Of a stretch of 35,710 nt of DNA, positions 8,711-17,126 are shown piece by piece (the first letter of the stretch is position 1; the number at the start of each line of letters is the position of its first letter). The position numbers and the translations under genes were made by a program. Source of the DNA: JAVZOV01 sp049976445 (GTDB lineage Archaea; Thermoproteota; Thermoprotei; Gearchaeales; WAQG01); contig JBMFIF010000011.1 in NCBI GenBank assembly GCA_049976445.1, positions 1-35,710 on the forward strand, given 5' to 3'. The notes below the pieces were generated by a model. The model saw only the letters and a list, made by a program, of their open reading frames with translations, ran no database searches and was not told the DNA's origin.

Positions 8711-9370
8711 ATGAGTAAGATTGATTATGGAAAGGCAATATATGCGCAACGTTTACTTTCTCGCATGGTTAGGATCGAACATTTAGAGATTGATAAGAAT
8801 GGTATTATAGGAGGTGTGGACATTTCCTATTCTGGAAATTCTGGTGTTGCAGCATACGTTAGCATGCAATATGGTTCTATTAGACCTTCAGAGGTTAAAT
8901 ATGCTAAAGTTGATAAATTGCCACCATATGTTCCAGGATTACTTTATTTAAGAGAAGCCCCAGTAATATCTAAAATATTTTATCAAATTAACAGAAAGCC
9001 TGACATTCTTCTTGTTAACGGTCATGGTTTGGCACATCCAAGGAAAATGGGATTGGCCAGTTACATCGGTGTGATTTTTAACATTCCAACAATAGGTGTG
9101 GCTAGGCATATTCTTTATGGACAAATTGATTGGTCTTCAGAACCACCGTTGATAGTAGTTGATAATGAACGCGTGGGAGCAGTATTACTTACAAAAAGTA
9201 ATAATAAAATTTATATAAGTATAGGGAATAAAGTTACATTAAATGATGCTATTACGATTGTTAAAGAAAATCTTTTTAACCTAAACTTGCCAGCACCAAT
9301 ATGGTATGCTGATAAATTATCACGAGAGATGATAAAGAAAAAGAATAAAGAGATCACCTCATGGATTTGA
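8711..9370 (+). CDS. nfi: Endonuclease V (deoxyinosine 3' endonuclease)
   Basis: The enzyme cleaves the second phosphodiester bond 3' of deoxyinosine and begins repair of deaminated adenine, an important lesion at high temperature. The 219-residue protein shows 'IGGVDISYSGNSGVAAY' (first catalytic Asp, near residue 35), 'YVPGLLYLREAPVISK' (conserved Tyr and Glu region) and 'LLVNGHGLAHPRKMGLASYI', followed by 'IPTIGVAR'. In the third motif the usual DG.G is N-G-H-G, so an Asp found in many homologues is Asn here. ATG at 8711 was preferred over the GTG immediately before it. It is divergent from the permease gene and is followed by a hairpin with a T run. The function is confident; the effect of the Asn substitution is unknown. 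Confidence 0.92.
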   Translation: MSKIDYGKAIYAQRLLSRMVRIEHLEIDKNGIIGGVDISYSGNSGVAAYVSMQYGSIRPSEVKYAKVDKLPPYVPGLLYLREAPVISKIFYQINRKPDILLVNGHGLAHPRKMGLASYIGVIFNIPTIGVARHILYGQIDWSSEPPLIVVDNERVGAVLLTKSNNKIYISIGNKVTLNDAITIVKENLFNLNLPAPIWYADKLSREMIKKKNKEITSWI

Positions 9371-9388
9371 TGGTAGTGGAATCAGGTT

Positions 9389-9418
9389 AGTATGAAACAA
9401 TTCATACTCATCATTTTT
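9389..9418 (+). terminator. Hairpin plus T run after endonuclease V
   Basis: AGTATGAA (9389-9396) and TTCATACT (9401-9408) form a perfect 8-bp stem around an ACAA loop. A run of five Ts follows at 9414-9418, about 20 bases after the nfi stop codon. The layout is that of an intrinsic terminator, but archaeal termination depends mainly on the T tract, so the stem could instead be a protein-binding palindrome. Confidence 0.4.
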
Positions 9419-9491
9419 CAAAACAGTATAAAATTTATCTTAAAATGATTCAACTACCGATTTGATTGCTTTTCTTATTAACAGCAGTACT

Positions 9492-10763
9492 TCATTCATA
9501 ACGGTTTGAATCATATCTCTTAATGAAATAACTAAATAAAATTACGTAAATTATGTAAAAAATTGAAGTAATGTAAATTGGTAAATCTAGATATTTATCC
9601 ATAATGTAACCACCTAATAAAACGCTTATTGAACTTGGTAGGTTCCAAGACATACTAACTATCGCATTAGCTGTAGCTCGTGATTTCGGACTTATATTTT
9701 TCATCATAAAAGATGAGATTAAAGGATTAGGAATGTTCATTAAAGCTTGTCTTGCAACATAAAATAATGATGCTATTATGAAATTAGGTGAGAGCGGTAT
9801 TAACATGAGTAATACGATTGAAAATGCTTGGGGTAATAAAATTGCGCGGAAATATCCGAATGATTCTCGTATATGTGGCATTATTATGTATAATGGTATC
9901 ATTATGAAACTCGCTAAAGCATTTAACGTTCCGATTGGCCCAGAATCAACATTAAATTTAACACTTAAATAATAATTAAATAATGGAATAGAGAATCCTG
10001 CACCCAACCCAACCATGAAATTAATGAGAACAAATTTTATTATAAAATCTTTATCATCCTTAAGTAAATTTAAACCTAATTTAGACTTCATATCGATTTT
10101 CTTTGTTTCTCTTATTAAAAATAGAAATAAGACCGATGTGAATCCTATAACGCTCATGATTAATCCTGAAATTTTATAAGAATCAGCTTCAGAATAATTG
10201 AAATTTTTATTTAAATATACAGGAAACCAACCCATTATTCCAGCAATAGTAATTGCTAATACTTGGACACTTGATAAAAAGCTAAATCCTTTATCATAAA
10301 GCTTTTCATCTAGAATGTCAGTCATGAATGCTCCACCAGCAGAGCTGATGAACGCGTTGCCTAATCCAATAAAAAACATTGCTATTAATTGTACAGTATA
10401 GTTCATATAAATAAAGATTAGAGCTTGACCTGTGCATAGTATGAGACTCCCAATGATTATGATTATTTTTCTATTGAAAATATCTGCAAGAACTCCACTA
10501 GGAATAAACAATATTGATGCTGTGACGCCTATAACAGTACTAAATATTCCAATAGAAAAAGCAGAATACCCTATACTTTTAAAATAAAGTTGATATATCA
10601 GATTAATAAATCCAGAGGAAAAACTAACTAATAATACAAACAAAATTAGCGCTATCACATTTCTGTTTAATCCATAGAATAATATGTCCAACTTGGTATT
10701 GGGCTTATTCATGATTGGCACATCATAATTTGTATTATTTCTTTTGCTATTATTTGTGTGCAT
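9492..10763 (-). CDS. Major facilitator superfamily transporter
   Basis: The 423-residue protein has 12 predicted transmembrane helices in two halves joined by a basic loop ('RETKKIDMKSKLGLNLLKDD'). The MFS loop 2-3 motif is visible as 'GVLADIFNRKIIIIIGS' around residues 88-104. The hydrophilic N-terminal extension of about 25 residues is rich in Asn, and two in-frame ATGs lie near the start (residues 1 and 18), so the exact start is not certain. A TATA-like TATTTATAT at about 10808-10818 precedes it on the minus strand. The substrate cannot be told. It is a distant relative of the second MFS protein at 13.5 kb, but the two do not look like recent duplicates. Confidence 0.85.
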   Translation of the reverse strand: MHTNNSKRNNTNYDVPIMNKPNTKLDILFYGLNRNVIALILFVLLVSFSSGFINLIYQLYFKSIGYSAFSIGIFSTVIGVTASILFIPSGVLADIFNRKIIIIIGSLILCTGQALIFIYMNYTVQLIAMFFIGLGNAFISSAGGAFMTDILDEKLYDKGFSFLSSVQVLAITIAGIMGWFPVYLNKNFNYSEADSYKISGLIMSVIGFTSVLFLFLIRETKKIDMKSKLGLNLLKDDKDFIIKFVLINFMVGLGAGFSIPLFNYYLSVKFNVDSGPIGTLNALASFIMIPLYIIMPHIRESFGYFRAILLPQAFSIVLLMLIPLSPNFIIASLFYVARQALMNIPNPLISSFMMKNISPKSRATANAIVSMSWNLPSSISVLLGGYIMDKYLDLPIYITSIFYIIYVILFSYFIKRYDSNRYE

Positions 10764-10896
10764 GCATCATCACGATTTCTTTTACACTGACTTGTTTACG
10801 AAAAATGAAACATATAAATACAACTCACGATTTATTATTTAGCGATTTTGGAAAAGTAAAAATAAGTATACCACTTTTATTGTATGGTGTTTAGTT

Positions 10897-11277
10897 ATGG
10901 ATCTTGCTGAAATTGCCTTGAATGTGATGAAAAATGCGTATGCGCCATATTCTAATTTTAAAGTTGGTGCTGTGGTAAGAACAAAACGTGGATCAATATA
11001 TACTGGTGTAAATGTTGAAAATTCATCATATGGGCTTACTATCTGCGCCGAACGTGTTGCTATTTTTAAAGCTATTAGTGAAGGCGATAAAGAGATTGAG
11101 GAAATTGTGGTAGCTGCTGAATCTGAAAAGCCTGTAGCACCATGTGGAGCATGTAGACAGGTTATAGCAGAATTTAATCCTCATGCTAAGATAATAATGA
11201 TAAATAATAAAGGAATGAGAAAAGAAACAACACTTGATAAATTGCTTCCAGATATTTTTAAGCTTAAAGAAAAATAA
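10897..11277 (+). CDS. cdd: Cytidine deaminase
   Basis: The enzyme deaminates cytidine and deoxycytidine to uridine and deoxyuridine in pyrimidine salvage. The 126-residue protein is the homotetrameric short type. 'AYAPYSNFKVGAVVRT' lies at the N-terminus, the catalytic zinc motif 'NSSYGLTICAERVAIFKAI' near residue 50 has the Cys-Ala-Glu core, and the second zinc motif 'PCGACRQVIAEF' is near residue 83, giving the three cysteine ligands of this subtype. The C-terminus 'TLDKLLPDIF' is also family-typical. The start is well supported because Y-A-P-Y-S-x-F normally lies about 15-20 residues in. The gene is monocistronic, 117 bases before mdh. Confidence 0.95.
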   Translation: MDLAEIALNVMKNAYAPYSNFKVGAVVRTKRGSIYTGVNVENSSYGLTICAERVAIFKAISEGDKEIEEIVVAAESEKPVAPCGACRQVIAEFNPHAKIIMINNKGMRKETTLDKLLPDIFKLKEK

Positions 11278-11394
11278 ATATGTTATTGTCTGTCCTCAAT
11301 TTTAATATATACTCAATAACTTATCTTTATACATAACTATACTTATGCAAAGATTTATATTTCACAAATACATTACCTATAGTGATGATGTAAA

Positions 11395-12324
11395 ATGATA
11401 ACAATAATCGGTTCCGGTAAAGTAGGCGCCTCAACAGCAGCATTTCTAATGATGAATGAGGTCGATAATGAAATACTCCTTATAGATATTATAGAGGGTT
11501 TACCTCAGGGTGAAGCATTAGATCTTAATCACGCTGCAGCAATACTAGGTAAATCTGTGGTTTTTAAGGGTAGTAATAAATACGAGGATATGGCAGGTAG
11601 CGATTTAGTAATAGTTACTGCTGGTCTTCCTAGAAAGCCTGGAATGACCAGAGAAGAGCTAGCTGCAAAAAATGCTGAAATAGTTTCAGGAGTTGCTGAA
11701 CAAATTAAAAAGTACGCTCCTAATGCAATAACTATTATTACGACTAACCCACTAGATGCTATGGTTTACGTATTTTATAAGAAATTAAAGTTTCCAAGAA
11801 ACAGAGTAATTGGATTTAGCGGAATATTAGATTCTAGCAGGTTGGCTTTCTACTCATCGCAGATATTAGGTATAGCGCCTCGTTCTATAGTTCCAGTAGT
11901 TTTAGGCCAACATGGAGAAAACATGTATCCAGTTCCAGAATTATCTATGGTATATGGAAAACCATTGACCGAACTTTTAACTACTGATCAATACAATTCT
12001 GTAGTTACCAAGACTATACAAGCTGGTGCTGAGATAACTAATCTAAGAAAGTTCAGCAGTAATTGGGGACCTGGCGCAGGATTATTAGTGATGAGCGAGG
12101 CCATTAAGAAAGATAAAAAAATTGCGCTTGAAGCCAGTGTTTACCTTGATGGAGAATATGGCGTAAAAGATGTATTTGCTGAAGTTCCAATAATACTTGG
12201 AAAAAATGGTGTTGAAAAGATCATAGAATTAAAATTAAATGATGAACAAAGAGCTAAATTCTTAAAGAGTATAGAAGCTATCAGAAACAACCTTAAACAG
12301 GTTCCACCCCAATACCTAGAATAA
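11395..12324 (+). CDS. mdh: Malate dehydrogenase (LDH-like type)
   Basis: The enzyme interconverts malate and oxaloacetate with NAD(P) in the cytoplasm. The 309-residue protein begins with the Rossmann motif 'MITIIGSGKVGASTAAFL'. The second strand ends in an acidic residue ('ILLIDIIEG'), which favours NAD+. The substrate loop 'GLPRKPGMTREELAAKNAEI' carries the two arginines that mark malate over lactate specificity, and 'TTNPLDAMVYVFYKK' and the catalytic His in 'VVLGQHGENMYPVP' follow. The start is directly at the Rossmann fold, with GTGATGATG just upstream and a TATA-like TTTATATTT at about 11351-11361 and beyond. With icd at the left edge it supports a TCA-type carbon route. Confidence 0.95.
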   Translation: MITIIGSGKVGASTAAFLMMNEVDNEILLIDIIEGLPQGEALDLNHAAAILGKSVVFKGSNKYEDMAGSDLVIVTAGLPRKPGMTREELAAKNAEIVSGVAEQIKKYAPNAITIITTNPLDAMVYVFYKKLKFPRNRVIGFSGILDSSRLAFYSSQILGIAPRSIVPVVLGQHGENMYPVPELSMVYGKPLTELLTTDQYNSVVTKTIQAGAEITNLRKFSSNWGPGAGLLVMSEAIKKDKKIALEASVYLDGEYGVKDVFAEVPIILGKNGVEKIIELKLNDEQRAKFLKSIEAIRNNLKQVPPQYLE

Positions 12325-12343
12325 AAAATTTCTTTTTTATATA
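12325..12343. terminator. Two-way T-rich terminator between mdh and the LUD gene
   Basis: The 12 bases between the converging stop codons read as T-rich on both strands (A6, then T3 and T6 on the plus strand), matching archaeal T-tract termination for both genes. The T6 run extends into the end of the minus-strand gene. Confidence 0.4.
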
Positions 12344-12951
12344 TCTAAAAATTCACCCACTATTATCACTATTATTCTTCCTTTTCTAATTTCTCTTTCG
12401 ATTATGAGAGTCTTACCTATTGTACTAGTAGGTGTAGGGGCTCTCAATCTTATAGCTTTGATTGGCGCAACATAAGTTCGCGCACGTTTAATCGCATCAT
12501 CCAAAGTAGGAACAACCTTATTAATACCAACAATGAAGATTACATTCTTTGCACCATATGAATAACCAGCCAGCTCAGCTCCACTTTCATCTATTATGAC
12601 CATTTCCCCAGTAGCAGATAAAGCACTCACACTACCAATATAATAGTCAACTATTGTACTAGTACGAAGCAGATCATATTTTCTCTCAGGATCATTCTCA
12701 GAATGAACCTTCTTACCTAGATAATTATATTTCCCACTTTCAAGCATCTTAGATATATTTAACTCTTCAACCATCTCTAAATCATTCACCATTATAGAAG
12801 CACCATCAGGTATCACTGAAAACAAAAACTCTACAGCATCACTCCGGTTTTCTACATAAGTACCTCTAATACCACGTTCACTCAACTCGCGTATGGCAAG
12901 TAAAGCAAGCCTTTTATAATACTGTCGTATACTCTCATCTCCAGGATACAT
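12337..12951 (-). CDS. LUD-domain protein (LutC/YkgG-like, DUF162)
   Basis: The LUD domain occurs in lactate-utilisation proteins LutB/LutC and in many uncharacterised proteins. The 204-residue form here is the free-standing domain. Family features are 'ERGIRGTYVENRSDAVEFLF' near residue 25, 'DGASIMVNDLEMVEEL' near 55, 'DYYIGSVSALSATGEMVIID' near 105 and 'NVIFIVGINKVVPTLDDAIK' near 135. No lutA- or lutB-type gene is adjacent, although two DsrK (HdrD-like) proteins with CCG domains, distant relatives of LutA, lie 10 kb away. The specific role is unknown. The gene converges on mdh with only 12 bases between them. Confidence 0.88.
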   Translation of the reverse strand: MYPGDESIRQYYKRLALLAIRELSERGIRGTYVENRSDAVEFLFSVIPDGASIMVNDLEMVEELNISKMLESGKYNYLGKKVHSENDPERKYDLLRTSTIVDYYIGSVSALSATGEMVIIDESGAELAGYSYGAKNVIFIVGINKVVPTLDDAIKRARTYVAPIKAIRLRAPTPTSTIGKTLIIEREIRKGRIIVIIVGEFLDI

Positions 12952-13244
12952 ATGATTACACAGACAACCAAATTATATAAACAATATCCTCACAAAATCA
13001 TAAACTACTAAGAAAACTCCTTTAAAACGAAATAAAACTCATATTAATACCTAAATCTCCTTTCCTAAGATACTACTCCCTATTTACACTCCCAATCACT
13101 CAAAATAATGAGTTAGTTTATTTTCTTCGATCACAAAAGACATTCTGATCTACTTGTCTCTAGAATAATTTTTCATTATTTATTCTCATCAGGTTTAACG
13201 ACAAATTTAAATTCTTAAAAAATACCAAGATTTTGGTGGACCAA

Positions 13245-13319
13245 GGGCCCGTAGCTTAGTATGGTTAGAGCGCCCGGCTCATAACCGGGCGGTCGTGGGT
13301 TCAAATCCCACCGGGCCCA
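13245..13319 (+). tRNA. tRNA with CAT anticodon (elongator Met or Ile2)
   Basis: The cloverleaf is complete: acceptor stem GGGCCCG/CGGGCCC, D arm GCTT...GAGC, anticodon stem CCCGG/CCGGG around CTCATAA, T arm GTGGG-TTCAAAT-CCCAC, and discriminator A. The 3' CCA is not encoded. It is not the initiator: position 1-72 is G-C and the anticodon stem lacks the three consecutive G-C pairs of the initiator. The body is close to the common archaeal tRNA-Ile(GAT) body, which makes tRNA-Ile2 (modified to read AUA with agmatidine) a strong alternative to elongator Met. A TATA-like TTTAAATTC at 13206-13214 precedes it. No intron is present. Confidence 0.95.
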
Positions 13320-13511
13320 CACCTAAACTCAGTTTCATTGAGATTCTATCTTTTCATCGATCTCTTTAAAGAATATCTCCAAGGATTTTTATCCTTTTGA
13401 CATATGCAGTTTCATTATTAAAATGAAGTTTCAATTTTTACTATTAATTTTTATTATGATTTTAGGATTGATGAATCTAATGATTGTTTTAAATTTTGAA
13501 AATCTTTTCGT

Positions 13512-14669
13512 TTACTTATTTCCGAAAAATTTGAAGTAAAGATAGATATTAATAAACATCATTACGCCATAAATATAAAATGGGAGTTCTATTTCTGGTG
13601 TATCAAAAAGGTATCCTGTTAACGTGGTTCCTGTTGATGAAGCAGCAAGACGTGCTACCTGATTTATTCCTAATGCTCTTCCTACTTCATCCTGACTTAC
13701 CATCTCTGTCATTGCAGATTGTTGAACTGGTAATGCTGCTACTCTTAAAGCCGGTAATATGAAATATATTGCCAATGAGACTGGAAGTATTTTAATTAAA
13801 GGCAATAAAACTGTTAGAATTGCCCCTAAACCTCTGGTTATTGCTATACTCTTTACAAAACCAAAATAACGTTCTAAATATGGTGCAAGAAGAAGTGCAA
13901 ACGATCCTATGAGCCCGCTTATGAATGCATAGATTGACATCTCTGATTTAGGTATGTTATAGACTATATAGAAGAACGGTATTAGAAATGGTGTAACTAA
14001 ACCTTGTGTGAAACCGTTTATTATTCCAGTAAGTGAAAACTTATCTATCACTATCTTGCTTTCAAGTTTATTCATTTTTCCTCTTGTATTACGTGTTTTA
14101 ATAGGAAGGATAACGATAACTGAAAGAAATGAGATCAATGTTGCTATTAGAAATGCATCATCGATTGTAAATACTCTGGCTATTAGTGAACCAATTGCAG
14201 CTGTAACACCAGCTATGAATGTTAGTATCGAGAAATAAAAAGTTCTGCGTTCAGGTGTAGTTAAATCCACGATTAGTGCATTCTGTATTGGTTGTGCTGC
14301 GCCTCCAACACCTCCACCCGATAATGAACCTGTTGCAGAGTATCCACCTAGCATCGCAGCTAAAAATAGGATAAAAAGATTATTTGATACATAAATTAGG
14401 AATGAACTAAGAGGAAGCAACAATGCCACTATTATTAATGTTTGTTTTCGGCCATATATATCAGCCATAAAACCGAAAAGTATGCCAAATATTGCAGTTG
14501 CTATTGTTGCGGCTGTGTATATTAATCCAAGTATAAATGAACTATACGAAAGTTTTTGTAATATTAAATACGGAAATGTTAATGCAATCATTCCTGCTGA
14601 TATACTTCTTAAGATTCTAAAAAGAACCAATAATGTGATGTATTTCTTTGTGTCATTTTTCTTGGCCAT
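13512..14669 (-). CDS. Major facilitator superfamily transporter
   Basis: The 385-residue protein has 12 predicted membrane helices. The MFS signature loop is 'GFMADIYGRKQTLIIVALLL' near residue 65. After helix 4 an unusually glycine-rich stretch, 'GGYSATGSLSGGGVGGAAQP' (about residues 107-126), lines the pore region. A short basic loop ('IKTRNTRGKMNKLESK') separates the halves. The C-terminal half contains 'VSQDEVGRALGINQVARLA', the counterpart of the loop 4-5 signature. The substrate is unknown. It is transcribed away from the tRNA and lies 147 bases downstream of the ArsA-type operon, from which it is probably separate. It ends with hydrophilic residues directly after the last helix. Confidence 0.87.
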   Translation of the reverse strand: MAKKNDTKKYITLLVLFRILRSISAGMIALTFPYLILQKLSYSSFILGLIYTAATIATAIFGILFGFMADIYGRKQTLIIVALLLPLSSFLIYVSNNLFILFLAAMLGGYSATGSLSGGGVGGAAQPIQNALIVDLTTPERRTFYFSILTFIAGVTAAIGSLIARVFTIDDAFLIATLISFLSVIVILPIKTRNTRGKMNKLESKIVIDKFSLTGIINGFTQGLVTPFLIPFFYIVYNIPKSEMSIYAFISGLIGSFALLLAPYLERYFGFVKSIAITRGLGAILTVLLPLIKILPVSLAIYFILPALRVAALPVQQSAMTEMVSQDEVGRALGINQVARLAASSTGTTLTGYLFDTPEIELPFYIYGVMMFINIYLYFKFFGNK

Positions 14670-14816
14670 ATCAGAAAATACATAAAAGTGGTTTATATAA
14701 ATTTTGAATTTATCAGCAAAGAGAAAAGACTAACATAAGAGTATTGAATGCTGTTGACCAAATATGGACGTCTATGAGAAAAGGAACAGTTTAAAACATA
14801 TAACAATTTCTAAAGC

Positions 14817-15107
14817 TTAATCTATGTGTGAATGCCCTAATTCCTCTAATAAATCTTTTTCCATCATTTGTTTTTTCTTCCATTCATCTAAATCTTTAAT
14901 AAAGTAGGGTATGAGCCTGAGCGTGTAGTAGTTTGAAAGTAATGGTACGCCTAGAAATTCTCCTAATAAAAGGACTTCCTCTACTTCCTTATAACTTTTA
15001 GAAGCTTCTAGTAATTCTCGATGCATATCGAAAAGAAACATTCCAAAAAAGAAGTCTCGGAGCTTTTGTTTGAGTGTTAAGTTTTTATGTAAAGATTGTA
15101 TTGTCAT
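14817..15107 (-). CDS. Small ArsA-associated protein, copy 2 (paralogue of the gene at 17127-17420)
   Basis: The family of this 96-residue protein was not recognised. It has a hydrophilic start, a helical middle ('MHRELLEASKSYKEVEEVLL') and a conserved block, 'LGEFLGVPLLSNYYTLRLIP', followed by Y-F-I-K-D-L-D-E-W-K. The same block occurs in the first gene of the operon as LG.(M)LGFPLL-PPYYSLRLLPY...WK, so the two are paralogues flanking the ATPase pair. The block is moderately hydrophobic but does not look like a transmembrane helix, so it is more likely an interaction surface. The start ATG follows the ArsA-like stop by five bases and shares its GGAG site, so translation is coupled. A role as partner or client-adaptor of the adjacent ATPase is inferred. 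Confidence 0.75.
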   Translation of the reverse strand: MTIQSLHKNLTLKQKLRDFFFGMFLFDMHRELLEASKSYKEVEEVLLLGEFLGVPLLSNYYTLRLIPYFIKDLDEWKKKQMMEKDLLEELGHSHID

Positions 15108-15112
15108 AATAT

Positions 15113-16111
15113 TTACTCCGGAATATAAGTGAGCATATCCTCAACAGTTTTCTTTAACATGTTAATGCCAACTATTTCGCTTGAGTATTGTGGTATATAT
15201 CCTATTACGAGCGGGCCTAATTCTTTGTGTATTATATCTAGGTAGTGCAATTGTTCGTTGTATTTGCTTTTAAGGTAGCCTGATGCATCTCTCTCTGCAT
15301 CAGATTTTGAAATTATACCATTCACAAATACTCCGCCAACTGGTATGTCAAACGCTTTTACCATGTTAATAAAACGTATGACTACGGAGATGGGTAATGA
15401 TAGAGGTAATGTGACGAAGAAGAATCGAGTGTATGATGGATCTACTATAAATTTTCTTGCAGCATTAAATTTTTCATTAAGCTGTATAAGGTCTAAAAGC
15501 ATTGGGTCTTTTTTAATCTCCTCTTTTACTTTATCTTTTCTAAAGCTTAATTTTTCTCTTAACGATAATGCACTTTTCCTACTTTCAATCATTCTATTGA
15601 GCCATAAACCATATATTTTGCTTAATCCTATTAATCGAACTGCATTAGCTACTGCAGCGGTATCAAAGACTATCTTATCAAATTGTTTGCCTTGTTCTAG
15701 CATTACATCCATCATTTTATCGAACATGGCAGATTCTTCAAAAGCTGGATTTGTAGTTGCTATTTCTATGAACGGCTCAGGGTTTATAGGTATTTCAGCC
15801 CATTTTAAAAACTCCCTTAATCTTTTAGTTACCATTTCTCTATAACGTTGAACAGCATCCTCAATTTCTACTTCAAGGGCATAAAGATTTTCTGTGCCAT
15901 TAACTTTTTTAATCTGTCCTCCAGATAAATCCTGATCGAAAAGACTTGATAACGAGTGTACTGGATTCAAACTGGCTAATAATGTCTTTTGCCCCTGACC
16001 TGCGTAATAATACGCTATTGCTGCTGCTACAACTGTTTTTCCAACCCCACCTTTACCACCTACATATGTGAACTTTGCACCTTTATTCAAAATTTCTTTT
16101 AAATTTTGCAT
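15113..16111 (-). CDS. ArsA/Get3-like ATPase with degenerate switch motifs (copy 2)
   Basis: The 332-residue protein belongs to the ArsA/Get3 branch of deviant Walker-A P-loop ATPases, which act as nucleotide-gated dimers in arsenite export, tail-anchored protein targeting or metallocentre assembly. The P-loop 'VGGKGGVGKTVVAAAIAYYY' (about residues 17-36) is intact. The switch I motif, usually D-P-A-H-S, reads 'SLNPVHSLSSLF', so the usual catalytic Asp is Asn. Switch II, usually D-T-A-P-T-G-H-T-x-R, reads 'VFDTAAVANAVRLIG', without the Pro and Gly-His. It probably binds ATP but hydrolyses it poorly or not at all. ATG at 16111 was chosen because GAGGTGAGG lies just upstream; an in-frame GTG at 16120 would overlap it. 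It follows copy 1 by a few bases in one operon. Confidence 0.9.
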   Translation of the reverse strand: MQNLKEILNKGAKFTYVGGKGGVGKTVVAAAIAYYYAGQGQKTLLASLNPVHSLSSLFDQDLSGGQIKKVNGTENLYALEVEIEDAVQRYREMVTKRLREFLKWAEIPINPEPFIEIATTNPAFEESAMFDKMMDVMLEQGKQFDKIVFDTAAVANAVRLIGLSKIYGLWLNRMIESRKSALSLREKLSFRKDKVKEEIKKDPMLLDLIQLNEKFNAARKFIVDPSYTRFFFVTLPLSLPISVVIRFINMVKAFDIPVGGVFVNGIISKSDAERDASGYLKSKYNEQLHYLDIIHKELGPLVIGYIPQYSSEIVGINMLKKTVEDMLTYIPE

Positions 16112-16122
16112 GAACCTCACCT

Positions 16123-17112
16123 CTATATATTTAATGGTGATACCATAAGATCTTCAGCCACTTTACTCAGCATTTCAAGCCCTTTAGGTTCCTGAGAATA
16201 CATAGGTAATAGACCTACAAGATATTTACCAAACTTTCTTTTTATTTCATCAAGATATTGCGATTGCATTTTTACCTTATTTACTATAAACTCAGAAACA
16301 CCATGTTGTTTTAGTAACTCAGGAGGATATACCTGGTTCACAACTATTCCTGATAACTCCATGTCCAATTCTTTAAACATTTTTATTGCACGTTCTGTAT
16401 CCAAAATTGCCATTTTTTCTGGAATTATGACCATAAAGAAAGCAGTACGCGCCCTATCGGTTAGAATTTTTGTAAACAAACCTATTTTATTATTAATATC
16501 TTGAAGTTCTTTAAGTATAGCATCCTCACTTACAGTACCACCACGTAAACTTGCTGCAATTTCTTCGTATTCTTTAGCCATTTTTCGTGCTTCCATAATT
16601 TTCTCTACCCACTTACCCAATATTTCAGCCATAGCAACCATTCTTACACCATGACCAAACGGTGGCATATCAAAAACATATAAATCATATTCACCCTTAG
16701 ATACTAAATCAGCCATTGCATCGTAAGTTGCAGATTCGTACATAGCAGGTTCAGCAGCAGCAGATGAAATGTATTCATCGATTTCTTTAGGTATTTCATC
16801 AATTTTATACATGTCTTTAATTTTCCTTCTAATTTCTTCTTGATAATCAGCAATCTTTTTATCAGCATCAATCTCAACCACATATAAATTGGGAGCAATC
16901 TCTACAACACCTTTCCCATAAATATTACGCTCAAATATATCACTCAACGATGCCTGAGGATCAGTACTAAAGCACAATACCCTCTTACCCTGCTTAGCCA
17001 TGTAATATGATAATGCAGCACTAGAAGTAGTCTTACCTAAACCACCCTTACCAGCAAAAATAACAACACGTACATCAGGATTCTTTTCAAAAAACTCCTT
17101 TAAACCAACCAC
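16123..17112 (-). CDS. ArsA/Get3-like ATPase with intact switch motifs (copy 1)
   Basis: This protein of about 329 residues is the probable active partner of the pair. The P-loop is 'FAGKGGLGKTTSSAALSYYM' (about residues 19-38). Switch I keeps the Asp ('FSTDPQASLSDIFE', D near residue 51, although the usual His is replaced). Switch II, 'VFDMPPFGHGVRMVAMAEIL', keeps the D-x-P-P-x-G-H-x-x-R pattern near residue 148. The Get3 zinc CxxC is absent, so it is not a standard tail-anchor targeting factor, and no methionine- or cysteine-rich arsenite loop was seen. GTG at 17112 was preferred to GTG at 17121 because GGGTGA then sits at normal spacing. No arsB or arsD gene accompanies it. The role is unassigned. 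Confidence 0.9.
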   Translation of the reverse strand: MVGLKEFFEKNPDVRVVIFAGKGGLGKTTSSAALSYYMAKQGKRVLCFSTDPQASLSDIFERNIYGKGVVEIAPNLYVVEIDADKKIADYQEEIRRKIKDMYKIDEIPKEIDEYISSAAAEPAMYESATYDAMADLVSKGEYDLYVFDMPPFGHGVRMVAMAEILGKWVEKIMEARKMAKEYEEIAASLRGGTVSEDAILKELQDINNKIGLFTKILTDRARTAFFMVIIPEKMAILDTERAIKMFKELDMELSGIVVNQVYPPELLKQHGVSEFIVNKVKMQSQYLDEIKRKFGKYLVGLLPMYSQEPKGLEMLSKVAEDLMVSPLNI

Positions 17113-17126
17113 TAAGCTCACCCATT

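Noticed and set aside
13423..13539. A 38-residue plus-strand frame that reads as one hydrophobic helix
   Set aside because: No ribosome-binding site, low-complexity AT-rich sequence, and it runs into the end of the opposite-strand MFS gene; chance frames of this kind are common here.
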